Positions 52,555 through 64,000 of a DNA stretch of 64,000 nucleotides are shown here, in pieces. Origin of the DNA: Poa pratensis (taxonomy: Eukaryota; Streptophyta; Magnoliopsida; Poales; Poaceae). The DNA lies in NCBI GenBank assembly GCA_947311845.1, contig CAMZMU010000035.1, forward strand, positions 4,721,726 through 4,785,725. Direction: 5' to 3'. A program made the position numbers and the translations under genes. The stretch's first letter is position 1, and each line of letters starts with the position of its first letter. The notes beneath the pieces are model-generated. The model made no database searches and was not told where the DNA came from. It worked only from the letters and a program-made list of their open reading frames with translations.

Positions 52555-53825
52555 CACTACCGGAAACACGCACTATGCCGTGTACAACAAAAACACGGCA
52601 AAGGACATGCGGAACACGGCAAAGTGTTTACCGTGTACAAGCGCACGGCAAAGTCCACATGGCAACGTTCGTGCCGGCAAAGAACTTTGCCGTGCGCTTT
52701 TCGTAAAATACACGGCAAAGAGTTTGCCGTGCGCTACACAACCTCACACGGGAAAGAAAAGTAACATCACGGTTTCTCCTCGACCCAACGTCCGTCAACT
52801 CCTTCGCCGTGTGCACTAATTGCGCCGTGTATAACAGGGAAACACACGGCAAAGATGAATTATGTCATTAAAAAAATCGTCCCTCGCCGGGGACGGGCTG
52901 GCGGCGTCGCACAGGGCGAGGTGGCGACCGAGTGAACCACCGGGGATGGGCTGGCGGCGTCGCACAGGGCGAGCAGGCCCCCGAGCTCCTCCTCCGTCCG
53001 CACAATCTCCGCCGCGGCCGCGCCCGCATCTGTCGCGCGCCTCTCCTCCGCCCCAGCAGACGGCCATGGATGCGTGCCTCGAGGACTTCGTGCGGGGAGC
53101 GGCCGCGGCGTGCCTCGCCATCACCAGCACCTGCCGCGGGGGGCTTCACGGACGACGGCCTGACGGGGGCCTCAGACCTCATGCAGGCCACGCCGGCGGG
53201 GGGCGGGCGTCGCGGCGGCGGTTCGGCAGGGGCTTCACATCGGCAGTCATCGGTCGGGGGTGCGCGGAATCGTCGGCCGCGCCGGTCTGCTACGCGCCTC
53301 GGCATCTCCATGTAGCGGCCGGGCTCTGGGTCGTCGTCGGGCAGCGCGTCGGCCTGCTACGCGCCTCGCCGTCTCCTCGTCGCAGCCGGGCTCCGGGTCG
53401 TCGTCGGCGGGGGCGCGTGGGGAACGGGGCCGGTGGGGGAAGGAGCGCGTGGAGCTGCTGCTGCATTGTGTTGGAGAGAGGACGAGACAGGGAGAGAGAG
53501 AGGATAAGGTTGGAGTGAGGACCGTGAGGGGCTTCGTACGAAAAGGAGAGGACGAGCGATCGACCATGTGTGCCATACATTTAGGATAAGGTTGGATCGG
53601 ACCCAGCCAGATCTTTTGCCGATGGAGGAGAAAATTAGGTCAGTTGGATCCTGTCGGATCCGACGGTTCAGGACGGTGATCCGTGTGAACACGGTCTCAG
53701 CCAATAAAACACATAGCTCTTTGCCGTGTGCTAATAATCATTTGCCGTGTGCATGTATATTTGTCGTGTGTCCTTTATCCTTTGCCGTGTGTTTTATCCT
53801 TTGCCGTGTGCAATGAAAACACAGA
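52555..53825. mobile_element. CACTA element, right terminus lost
   Basis: The left terminus is CACTACCGGAAA, preceded by ACT. Subterminal ACACGGCAAAG repeats fill 52580-52860 and reappear inverted (CTTTGCCGTGTG) at 53720-53815, as in CACTA transposons. The final right-hand repeat is not present; the sequence changes to another repeat near 53825. The core (52870-53700) is GC-rich and holds no transposase. Confidence 0.75.
52870..53700. other. GC-rich gene-like cargo inside the CACTA element
   Basis: High GC content, a 29 bp string repeated 46 bp apart (from 52901 and 52947: GACGGGCTGGCGGCGTCGCA), and on the + strand the frame MDACLEDFVRGAAAACLAIT starting at 53066 after a leader-like region. 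Long frames exist in all phases, as expected of GC-rich DNA. It may be a captured host gene 5' end; no family is recognised. Confidence 0.35.
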
Positions 53826-55497
53826 GCTACGTCGACCTTTTTTGTGAAGCAAGTATAGAAATATGATGAAAAGTACCGCCCATATAATTTTCACATAAAG
53901 TAGTCCATATTTGATGGACAATACATAAATATTAGAAATTTTCTTGCTTTCTATCTAAATTCGCCAATTTAAATGACTTTATGTCGATTTTCCGAAATTA
54001 ATTCAAATTTGAACTATAAGTGTGCGATAGTTTGATCTGAAATTTTTATAAAAATCATTTTATGGTCCATAATTAGTGGTTACATCACAGAACTGTCGAT
54101 AGTTTTAAAAAATTCGACCAATTTCGATGAATGGCCATGGTGGCCATTTTGACTGTTTTCTCAAAAAAATCAAAGAAAGTGCAAAATACTCAAAAAAAAA
54201 ACTTTGGCATGGAGTCTTCTTATGTGTAGTAGTACACCTATGTATCAAATATAGGCACATTATCACAAACTATGTCACAGGAATGATCATATCTAGGTCA
54301 TTTGAACCGAAACTCATACATGTTTATAGATGATTGATCTTTTTGCGAAGAATTTTTTTGGAAACTTTGTAAAAACTCAAGTTTATCATTTTTTTTCTAT
54401 CAACTACTACACATAAGAGGACTCCATGCCAAAGGATTTCATTTTTTGAGTATTTTTTCAGTTTATTTGTTTTCTTTTTGAAAAAATGGTCAAAATGGCC
54501 ACCATGGCTATTCGTCTAAAGGGGTCGAATTTTTCAAAACTATCGACGGTTTTGTGATATAACCACTACTTGTGTATCTTAAAATGATTTTTTTAAAATT
54601 TCCAGAGCAAAATAGCACACACTTTTAGTTCAAATGTGAATTACTTTCAAAAAATTGTCATAAAGTCGTTTAAATAGGCGAAATTAGGTAGAAACTGAGA
54701 AAATTACTAATATTTCTGTATTATCCATCAAATATGGTCTACTTTGTGTGGATATTGGATGGGTGTCATTTTGCACCATATTTGTTGTACTTGCTTCACA
54801 AAAAATGCCATTTTTTACACTTAAAAAATGAAAAATAATATTTATAAAAATAATTTGAAAAAACTCAGTTCTGCAACATTGTTTGCCATACCAAGGTACA
54901 CCTATGTGTCAAATATGGGCACATTATCACAAACTATGCCGCAGGAATGATCATATTTAGGTCATTTGAACCGAAACTCACATGTTTATAGATGATTGAT
55001 CTTTTTCATAAGAAGTTTTTCGGAAACTTTGTAAAAACTCAAGTTTATCATTTTTTCTATCAACTACTGCACATAATAGGACACCATGCCAAAGGATTTC
55101 AGTTTTCGAGTATTTTTTCACTTTATGTGTTTTTTTTTGAAAAAAGGTCAAAATGGCCACCATGGCTATTCGTCGAAAGGGGTCGAATTTTTCAAAACTA
55201 TCGACTGTTTTGTGATATAACCACTAGTTGTGTATCTTAAAATGATTTTTGTAAAATTTTCAGAGCAAAATATCACACACTTCTAGTTCAAATTTGAATT
55301 ATTTTCAGAAAATCGGCATAAAGTCGTTTAAATAGGCGAAATTAGGAAGAAACTGAGAAAATTACTAATATTTCTGTATTATCCATCAAATATGGTCTAC
55401 TTTGTGTGGATATTGGATAGGTGCCATTTTGCACCATATTTGTTGTACTTGCTTCACAAAAAATGTCATTTTTGACACTTAAAAAATGAAAAATGAT
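53826..55497. repeat. Array of about 664 bp repeats with an inverted partial copy
   Basis: The string GGCACATTATCACAAACTATG occurs at about 54254 and 54918, 664 bp apart, with the flanking sequence also repeated. The first part (53828-54210) matches the reverse complement of about 54420-54805 (for instance AAAATGGCCACCATGGC and CATCAAATATGG), so one partial unit is inverted. Non-coding. It is related to the array at 60060-62200. Confidence 0.8.
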
Positions 55498-56540
55498 CAC
55501 TACAAGAAATGTGTGAACTAGTGACTTTTCTATAGTGACCAGGAAAAATTGGTCATAGATCTATGACCAATTGAAGCCATTTGGTCATACACAACTTTGG
55601 ACGGTCTAAAACTGAAACAATGGTGACTTTTCTTGTCTGAATGGTCATAACCTGGTTAGATGAATTGGTCATAAACTAAAAAACTCTGACATATTGTCTT
55701 TTCTTTAGCCGCCTGTGACCAATTTAAATGGTCATTAATATTAGTGGACTGCCAACTCAGCTTCTTGCCTACGTGTCAGTGCTTAGTTGGCAGTTTTGCT
55801 TACGTGTGAGTGCTTAGTTGGCAGTTTTGCTTACGTGTCACTCCTCACCCCTCCTGACAGGTGGGTCCCACCCACCAGCTCCACCTGACTAATCTGACTC
55901 GTGGGACTAGCTAACAGCTTACCATGATACATGGATCCCACCAAACCCCTGGCCTGTGAGAGAACATGACATATGGGTCCCACCACACCTCCACCTCATC
56001 TTACATGTGGGACCCGCACAATCCAACTGACATATGGGCCCACCCACTACATCTGATATGTGAGACCCACACCACCCATCTGGCATGCGGACCATTGACA
56101 CATGGCATCCAGAACTGACCTACGAGCGGGACCCACTACTGACCTGACGAGTGGGTCGAACGAAGCAAAATAAATCGCGCAACAGTTCATGCGCCAAGGG
56201 GATTCGAACTCCCACCCTCACGCTGCACGACCAAGCAACGCCAACCACTAGGACACACACACATTGCTGATATATCTCCACACACAGGCTTTTTAATGTA
56301 TGACTACGTTCCTGGGTTTGGGCCTTGCTAGTTCGAGGCCTCTCTTTTTTCTTTAATGTTTAGGCAGCTGAGTGGGCCAACGGCCCATGCCGTTCCGTCG
56401 CTCGCCAGGCTGGCCACTGCCCAGTGCGTGGCTAGGGTAGCCCATGTTAAGAACTACTTAGATTTTTACCAAAATCCAGAAATTGAATAAAGACTTGAAA
56501 ATTAATAAAATATTCTTTGTAACTCATAAAATTAAAATAA
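55498..56540 (+). mobile_element. CACTA left end and internal region
   Basis: Begins CACTACAAGAAATGTG, a standard Triticeae CACTA terminus. It is followed by subterminal TGGTCATAGA/TCTATGACCA palindromic repeats and GTGGGACCCAC-rich sequence. No right end is recognised before the Helitron-type end at 56541, so it is truncated or interrupted. There is no transposase. Confidence 0.65.
56200..56265 (-). other. tRNA-like remnant inside the CACTA region
   Basis: The minus strand contains CTAGTGGTTGGCGTTGCTTG (A-box-like) and, about 35 bp later, AGTTCGAATCCCC (B-box-like). No acceptor stem closes, so it is a tRNA-derived remnant, not a functional tRNA. Confidence 0.35.
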
Positions 56541-56580
56541 CTAGCTGGGTGGCCCGCGCAATTGCGCGGCTAGCCCGAAC
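56541..56580 (-). mobile_element. Helitron-type 3' terminus
   Basis: On the minus strand a hairpin GCCGCGCAATTGCGCGGGC is followed by 7 bases (CACCCAG, or nearly so) and then CTAG next to T, the hairpin-plus-CTRR-T ending of Helitrons. The body would extend to higher coordinates. A TC-type 5' end could not be fixed (TCTCTACTGG at about 58205 on the minus strand is one candidate, but lacks the preceding A). Confidence 0.5.
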
Positions 56581-58463
56581 ATATTTTTAATTTTCATATC
56601 TAATGTAACTTGTTTCTAATTGATACCATTTTTTTAGCAATGTAAGATAAATAAGAAGCCAGAATTCAATATAGGAATTACGCTATCCAATTTGAGAGCT
56701 TTCCTATATACGTCCACGTTTCTGGTCATAAATATTTTGCACATGTAGGCATGCAAATCCCGCTTAACTTTATTGGTTAATTAGGATTACAAATTTTATT
56801 ATGTATAGCAGTGGTCATACTCTACCACTAAATTAATTTTATTCTTTCCTCCACTCTAGCAATCAAATGTGTCTAATCGCACGTGGAGTAATTTTTCTAT
56901 GTCTAATAACAGAAACAAAGATTGCTTTCTCATTACTGATCTTTCTTGTGAACTGTATGATATCTTTAGCAAGTACAATTAAATATTACTCTCACTGATA
57001 TTTCTTAGTGCTCTTTGTACTAATGATGTAGGAGAGCGTTTGGCATCACTTGGATATCGGCATCATCTCTTTTTCTGCCCTTTGTACATAATATGAAAAT
57101 GTTTTGTTTTTCTCTTAATTACAAAATTAACCATCGGGGCATCCCCCACTATGTCCTGGTCAAAATAAATCATAGGTTTTGAAATGTTTTCCAAAAGTAA
57201 ATTTTCTGACAATAATTTATCAATAGCTTTGGTACCCTTATTTGAAATACTTCACCATGCAAAATTTGTGCATCACCGGAGAACCCGGAGCACCCTTGAT
57301 ATGCACCACAAATCATTTTGGGAGAGCCCGCTGCTCTTAATTTTTTACCTGACATAATACAAAAGGATTTTACTAATTTTATTGTCATGTATTTCGCGCC
57401 CACTGAACTACTACGTGTACAACGAATAGTAGTATGATTTTGGTACGACAGTTTATCAAATGATGGTGCTCCATGCAGCGACTGTGGTGTATGGTTCTGT
57501 GTTAATTCGTCGTACTCATACCAGACAGATTTGTTCGTAATTTTTTCATATAAACACAGGCTGAGAGCTAAGGCTGCAACATTTAGTTCTTGTTTCTAGC
57601 ATAAAAAGGTCAAGCATAAATAGCAGGAATTCTATGATCATTCGGACATATGCAAGAAGGAAATTTTCTGTGCAGCATAGAGGCAAAAATACATGTTTTT
57701 TTTTTAATCTTTGTGATACCTGATAGACGCGTAGCACTTGCAATGAAGATCAAAAGCCACTGAAATATCCATGATAATGAGACCGCCAGTTGATCAATCT
57801 TCAGCTTCAGCTATATTTACCAGCTTTTGGAACCTACTTAGAGTACACACTTAGTGATGAATATTGATTCAGTTCAAAAGTTTCGGAAATTTTCTACATG
57901 TGTGAAATGCACCGGGATAATAATAGAATAAAAGAAAATTCTGAAACAACCGCTTGGTAGCCCTTTTCTACTCACCTGGGATCCCTCTATATCCTTTAGC
58001 TTTTTCTGTACGACACCGATCGAGACGCGGCTGCGCATTGGTCAGTCGTGGAAACCGCAGCCTCTTCTAATGCGGCAGGTTGCTATAGAGTATTTACGTG
58101 TACACGATCAGTCAAGACCAACGCTAATAAGTTGAAGGACATGCATGGAAAACATGGTTCGTGACTCATTCTGCAATGGCGTGAGCACGTATCCAGTAGA
58201 GAGGGCATCTACATCCTGTTCAGATTGACGTCAACCCACACCAGCCAATGGACCGACGTTCCTCTACATCGACTTCATCCATACTGATCACGACTTGAAA
58301 TAATCACCCGCTTGAGCAGTTCTCAACTCCGAAGAACTGCATGTCAATCGATCATGTCGGTGTGTGGAGTTGAAACCTGACAACACGGAGATCAGGCACT
58401 TGGGGTCGTCGGGCGCTCCAATTTCACCAGCAGTGCGTGGTCACCCGGCGCTGGCGAGCAAGC
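56581..58463. other. AT-rich stretch, possibly Helitron interior
   Basis: No gene is recognised. There is no Rep/helicase motif, so if this is a Helitron it is non-autonomous. Confidence 0.35.
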
Positions 58464-58464
58464 A

Positions 58465-58697
58465 TAGCGCGGGCACATTCGCCATGCCACGTAGATGCTC
58501 TAAATTAAATAACAACAATCGGAAGCTAGATGCTCTAGAAGGAGAGATTCAATCATGAGGTGTGTATTCCATCTATTTAGGGCGCGAGCACATTCGCCAT
58601 GCCACGTAGATGCTCTGAATTAAATAACAACAATCGGAAGCTAGATGCTCTAGAAGGAGAGATTCAATCATGAGGTGAGTATTCCATCTATTTAGGT
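58465..58697. repeat. 115 bp tandem duplication
   Basis: Two nearly identical units (ACATTCGCCATGCCACGTAG ... CATCTATTTAGG), offset by exactly 115 bp (58476 and 58591), differing at only a few positions. Confidence 0.88.
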
Positions 58698-58707
58698 TAG
58701 AACAGCA

Positions 58708-59250
58708 TCAAAGCTCCTTTTCCCTGCTAGGCCAAGCTGCTGAGTTCAGAACAACATCAAGCTCCTGGACGACGGCCCGCTTGCCGTACAACGATGATTG
58801 TAGGCGTTCATTAGCGTACATCCGCCGCTGAAATCTCCTGCCCCCACCGCCATTACAGCTATCGTGTCGTTGATCTGGCCACCGTGCAATTCTTTTAGCC
58901 TTCATGAACGCCTCGCTCAACATCGGAAACATTGACCACAACCTGAACACGGCGGGTATCATGGACTTCTTCTCGGCCTTAGCTGGTATTGAATTTAGCA
59001 ATGCGAGGCCGCCGGCCAAGGTAGGCACGGTAATGCTAGAGTATTCTCATGACCAGCATAACGATTATCCTCTTGACCCGATCAATCTAAAAATCTCCGG
59101 CCGGTCGAGGGTACATTGTTCCTTGCATCCATCCAGACCGGGGATCCTTGAACATGCTTGTGATGATACTTGGGTGCATGATGCCAAAGGGATGGTGCCC
59201 TGGAGCTGGCCCAATAGTATGTCACCCGTAGCCTTGGTGAAGATTTAACC
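58708..59250. other. Overlapping open frames of uncertain reality
   Basis: A 106-codon minus frame (59028-58708) and a 114-codon plus frame (58904-59248, MNASLNIGNIDHNLNTAGIM) overlap. Neither has a recognised domain or clear start context; at most one is real. Confidence 0.25.
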
Positions 59251-59379
59251 TTTCTATCACGGCAATCAATCAATCTAAAGAACTCCGATCGATCGATGGT
59301 ACTCGTGGGCCACCCGAGTGCCGGAACCCTAAAGGCCAAGCTCCTTCATGTTTTGTGCGCTACGTCTTGTGGTCGCCAG

Positions 59380-59630
59380 AGATATTGGGTTTGCAGGCCG
59401 GCGTGTAGTCCGACAGCTCCTTCTGGATGTAGCCTACCTGGTGCACCTCGGATTCGATTGCTAGGTAGGTTCCTTTGTTCGGCATCCTTCGATTTGCCGA
59501 CCGCCGGAGATATTGGGTTCACCGGCCGGCATCGTCCGTCAGCTCTATCTTGAGCTAGCCTACCAACTGTACGTCAGATTCGATTGTAGGAGTAGCCTTC
59601 GCTCGGCATCCTTCGATTTGCCGACTGCAT
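59380..59630. repeat. Diverged tandem duplication of about 123 bp
   Basis: GGCATCCTTCGATTTGCCGA at 59481 and 59604, with the surrounding sequence (GAGATATTGGGTT, GATTCGATTG) also repeated at about 75-80% identity. Confidence 0.75.
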
Positions 59631-60059
59631 ATTTGGTCGTGTACAGGCGTCCATGAGATATATTGACTCTGCATTGGATCATCGGTTAGTTTCCTTTTAA
59701 ATCAACGTATCAATGCACGTGATCAGGTCAAACACTATCCGTGTATTTTTCTAACTTTAGGTACGGGTGTAACTTCCCAAAATTAGCCCTTTTGCTTTCC
59801 AGATTCTCCAAGATGTTGACATCGGACATCTGAACCGCACTTCTTAGTTTCCATCTAGAATCACGTCGATCTATATCTTGTCTCGGTTAATCTCCATCGT
59901 TTGTACATCCTGGTTATATGTTGACAAATCTCTACCGTTAATTGTCTTGTGTTTTAATTATATAATAGATATGTCAACCGTTTAACAAAATGTAATCTAG
60001 CTATTTATATAATGTTCATACATGTTTAAATAATATAAACTAATAATATGGTTTGTTTT

Positions 60060-62200
60060 TTTATGACAAAAGTTTGTCTTTTTTACCGGAGGTAGATGCA
60101 AACATTTAACAAACAACCATTTGGTTATTTTTACATCAAATATGGTCTAGTATGTTTTTTAAGTATATTGCTCCAATTTGGCAACATAGTTTTGGTAGAT
60201 GCTTCACAAAAATACCTATTTTTCGCGTTTGGAAAATAAAAAAATGATTTTTTTGTGAAAGGAAAATGAAAACTTTCTACGGCAACATTGTTCATGGTGT
60301 CAAGATGCATGTTTGTGCCCAATATGGGCACATTTTAACAAACTATGCCATGAATGTGGCAATAACATTCGTCATTTGGCTTCAAAGCTATGAATCTTCA
60401 TAAATGATAGCTTATTTTTGTGAACACTTTTCCAAAAATATTGCCGTATTCCAAGTTTATTATTTTGTATGTATACTAGGACACATATGTTGACACATCG
60501 CAAAGGTTTTCCAATGTTTTGAATTTTTTTGAATTTCTTATGCCAATTTCAAAATACGGTAAAAACGACGGACATGACCGTTCGTAGCTAGGGGTTGAAT
60601 CTGGTGAAACTATTGTTGTATCTCCGATGAAATAGGTACTTGTGTACCCAAAAGTGATTTTTAAAAAAAAATCATGAGCAACCCACGAGGTAGCTGTAGT
60701 TCAAATTTGACCCGCTTCCAGCTGAATCGACAGAACTTTGTCTTTTTTACGAGAGGTAGATGGAAACATTTAACAAACAATCATTAGGTTATTTGTAAAT
60801 CAAATATGGTCTAGTATGTTTTTTAAGTATATTGCTCCAATTTTGAAACATAGTTTTGGTAGATGCTTCACAAAAATACCCATTTTTCGCGTTTGGAAAA
60901 TAAAAAATGATTTTTTTGTGAAAGGAAAATAAAAACTTTCTTCGGCAACATTGTTCATGGTGCCAAGATGCATGTTTGTGCCCAATATGGGCACATTTTA
61001 ACAAACTATGCCATGAATGTGGCAATAACATTCGTCATTGGTTTCAAAGCTACAAATCTTCATAGATGATAGCTCATTTCTGTGAACACTTTTCTAACTG
61101 TCCGTACTCAGAGTTTATTATTTTGTATGGATACTAGGACACATATGTTGACACATCGCGAAGGTTTTCCATTTATTTGATTTTTTTTGAATTTTGTATG
61201 CCGGTTTCACAATACGGTCAAAACCACAAACATGACCGTTCGTAGCTAGGGGTTGAATATGGTGAAACTATTGTTGCATCTCTGATGAAATAGGTACTTG
61301 TGTACCCAAAAGTGATTTTTTTAAAAAAATCACGAGAAAACTACGAGGTAGCTGTAGTTCAAAATTGACCCGCTTCCAGCGGAATCGGCAGAAGTTTGTC
61401 TTTTACACGAGAGGTAGATGGAAACATTTAACAAACAACCAGTTGGTTATTTGTACATAAAATAAGGTCTAGTATTTGTTTTAAATGTATTGCTCCAATT
61501 TGGCAACATATTTTTGGTAGATACTTCACAAAACACCCATTTTCCGCGTTCGGAAAATAAAAAATGATTTTTGTGTGAAAGGGAAATGAAAACTTTCTTC
61601 GGCAACATTGTTCATGGTACCAAGATGCACGTTTGTGCCTAATATGGGCATATTTTAACAAACTATGCCATGAATGTGGCAATAACATTCGTCATTTGGC
61701 TTCAAAGCTATGAATCTTCATAGATGATAGCTCATTTATGTGAACACTTTTCCAAACAATTGTCCGTACTCTAAGTTTATTATTTTGTATGGATACTAGG
61801 ACACATATGTTGACACATCGCGAAGGTTTTCCATTTATTTGATTTTTTTAAATTTCGTATGCCGGTTTCACAATACGGTCAAAACCACGAACATGACCGT
61901 TCGTAGCTAGGGGTTGAATATGGTGAAACTATTGTTGCATCTCTGATGAAATAGGTACTTGTGTACCCAAAAGTGATTTTTTAAAAAAATCACGAGAAAA
62001 CTACGAGGTTGCTGTAGTTCAAATTTGACCCGCTTCCAGCAGAATCGGCAGAAGTTTGTCTTTTACATGAGAGGTAGATGGAACGATTTAACAAACAACC
62101 ATTTGGTTATTTGTACATCAAATATGGTCTAGTATTTTTAAAAATTGATGCGATCCAAATTTGCAAAAAAATATTTCGTAGGTGCTTCATAAACCCCTGT
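60060..62200. repeat. Array of about 660 bp tandem repeats
   Basis: GGTCTAG within ATCAAATATGGTCTAGTAT recurs at 60144, 60808, 61466 and 62126 (spacings 664, 658, 660). Other markers, such as GGGCACATTTTAACAAACTATG and CCGTTCGTAGCTAGGGGTTG, recur with the same period. Three full units and a partial fourth. Short frames on the minus strand are repeated with it and are not genes. Confidence 0.9.
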
Positions 62201-62286
62201 TTTTAGCACTTAGAAACCATTTTTAATGTAAACATTGTTTAGAACCAATCAGAACGCAGAACCACTCTGCCCACGGATCAGCCCAC

Positions 62287-62293
62287 TATAAAC
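62287..62293 (+). promoter_or_regulatory. Possible TATA box for the right-edge gene
   Basis: TATAAAC, followed about 90 bp later by a CCCTAACC/CCACCC-rich leader typical of plant 5' UTRs. Confidence 0.35.
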
Positions 62294-62319
62294 GATCTAA
62301 GCCGTCCATAGCTTTTTGA

Positions 62320-63890
62320 TCCAACGGCTCTAGCTCACTTCTGCTATAGATAGACAGAAAGGACAGCAGCGCGCGACATCACCCTAACCTAACCCTAGAA
62401 ATCACCCTCCCACCCATCAAGCGCCGCCACTCACCCACCCACCCCATCCACTGACCTTCAGATCCACTCACTCCCTCTCCCATTCAGATCCACCCCGTCC
62501 GCCGCCGCTACTACGCGTCCTATCCGCCGCCGCCGCCCCCTTCTTCCCCACCCCCCTTCTCGGAGGCCGCCGTGTGGGGGTCATCGGCTTGCGGCTCCCC
62601 ACGGCAGGAAGGCCGTGGACGCGTCGGATCTGACGGCGTCTTCCACGTCCCCGTCCTCTCCGTCGTCCTAACTTACCACTTCCAATCCTTGATCTCATCG
62701 GTGGTAGATTGAAAGATTTGTGCGTGGATGCAGGTCTCGCAGCTGGTCCGCTTGAGCCACCAGGACGTCCACGCTGGTCCGGGCGACGCTGGACCGCTTG
62801 AGCCACCAGGACGTCCACGCCGCCGTCGAGAGGTTGCTCCAGCTCCCGCAGCAACTCCTCCCGATCCCCTCTGACGACTGCGCCCGGAGCACGACGCCGC
62901 CGCTGTACCGAGCACTTGATGCCATGCTTCCCCTCGTCTCCTTCTCCGGCCGCCGCTCCTCTGTGCTCTGCACCGCACCCTCCATCTTATTCTCGCGTTT
63001 GACCAGAACAGATACGCCTCACATCTGACATTTTTGTTGTCTTACTAGTGTTCAGGGCACGGGTGCTGCAGTGCGGAGCAGCTACTTCATCTACATGGAC
63101 TATGAGCTCGCCCGCGTCTCCACTGACCTACAGGTACATCCCGCATGACCAGAACAGATACGCCTCACATCTGACGTTTTTGTGGTTGTTGCTTATCTTA
63201 ATTGCTCTAGTGGTGTAAACGTATGTTGCTCCTCTGTTTTAGAATTCCCTTTAATGTATTTGACAAGTGAACATGAGCATGTTATATGATCAATTATTAT
63301 TGTCTGATGATAAATGTATATGCAGTACATAGCATTACGAGCTGGCTTGTATTCATCACATGTTCTTGGAGTGGAATCACTAAACCAAGTACCATTTTCT
63401 GTATAACTCCAGTGCAACCATATAGTTTGATTTGCTAAGAAAAATTTGGTTCAGAGATGCATGTATCCTTTTCTAGTTGAATCAATTAGTGGTTTTGGGT
63501 CTTCAAGCTGTATTCACTTGGTTCAGTAGTATATATGATGTTACAAGTTGGCACTTACCAATTTTTAGTTGCTGATTGACATAGCTTGATTGTTGTCGGT
63601 TATTTTTCCAATAAATAGATGCTTGGTTATAGGGAAATGATAGCAAACTTGCTCAACAGGTTGTTATTTCCTTTTCGATGTTTGGTTATACCTTATTATT
63701 ATATTTCTTACCCCCTTGTTGTTATTGCGTGATTATAACAGTGAAATGCACGAATGATGAAACCTTCTTACTCATGTCCTCTGTTGTAATCAGATTGTTG
63801 CAGAGAGTTTGTCCGAGGGAGAGATCATGAGGTTTATCAGTTCAGGTTGTTGCACAGAGATTTTGGGGCTAGCTACCTGAAGAAGGTACA
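62320..63890 (+). other. Possible multi-exon gene running beyond the window
   Basis: Proposed leader 62320-62733 (ends at ...TGCAG). Proposed exon about 62734-63010 with frame VSQLVRLSHQDVHAAVERLL and RALDAMLPLVSFSGRR. Exon 63050-63133 between TAG and GTACAT encodes SSYFIYMDYELARVSTDLQ. Exon about 63795-63885 between AG and GTACAC encodes REFVRGRDHEVYQFRLLHRD, then FGASYLKK. These look protein-like and are bounded by splice-like sites, but the frames have not been linked. A 32 bp repeat in the first exon would shift the frame. I do not recognise the family. Confidence 0.35.
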
Positions 63891-64000
63891 CACCAATCAA
63901 ATGGTGTCTCTGTTTCTTTTTCTTGTTTGATCTCTTGGACATTTGTGATGAAGTGTAGAGTGTAGACCTGCATGTGACAACTTCTTTATGGCATGGATCC

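Noticed and set aside
52816..53704. Many overlapping long frames in GC-rich DNA
   Set aside because: Open frames occur in nearly every phase because of base composition; none carries a domain.
56200..56265. tRNA gene
   Set aside because: Has A- and B-box-like strings but no acceptor stem or sound anticodon arm.
60131..61688. Minus-strand frames with PNAKNxxFCEASTKT
   Set aside because: They recur with the 660 bp repeat and have no coding signature.

Overview
This is a repeat-rich plant nuclear window. It looks like a Triticeae grass (wheat, Aegilops or barley type). The reasons are the grass-type Bowman-Birk/WIP1-like protein, the nested LTR retrotransposons using initiator-Met and Asp type primer binding sites, CACTA, Stowaway, Harbinger and hAT elements, and GC-rich exon codon use set in AT-rich DNA. 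All family assignments come from motifs read by eye; no search was run.

Only one gene looks intact: a single-exon, secreted L-gulonolactone-oxidase-like flavoprotein on the minus strand (19021-20769). The other gene-like regions are broken or cannot be assigned.

1-15.6 kb: a small family of an unrecognised two-exon gene. Copy A is a fragment (454-674). Copies B (2161-3062, +) and C (15317-14434, -) sit in the arms of an inverted duplication whose shared core is about 3.1 kb (arms about 1930-10676 and 15575-12292). The arms now differ in length because the left arm took in a 1.97 kb small LTR element, a 1.8 kb Harbinger-like element and a 1.86 kb Mutator-like element. The right arm took in a 160 bp Stowaway MITE. 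Each arm gives an approximate empty site for the other arm's insertions.

15.6-25.3 kb: a Harbinger transposase relic, an internally deleted copy of the oxidase gene, a hAT-like element, the intact oxidase gene, and a broken LINE (EN-RT-zinc knuckle).

25.3-34.9 kb: a foldback element, a GeBP/DUF573-like pseudogene with a premature stop, a degenerate 177 bp repeat array, unassigned gene-like stretches, a 170 bp MITE, and a WIP1-like gene with a damaged C terminus but a recognisable TATA region.

34.9-52.5 kb: a three-level retrotransposon nest. A Copia element in tandem form (LTR-body-LTR-partial body-LTR remnant, target duplication CGTAC) holds an Athila-like Gypsy element without pol (target duplication GTCGC). 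That element holds a small non-coding LTR element full of short tandem repeats. The nest lies about 200 bp upstream of the WIP1-like TATA box.

52.5-64 kb: CACTA ends, two related arrays with a repeat period of about 660 bp, a Helitron-type 3' end, local tandem duplications, and a possible multi-exon gene running into the right edge.
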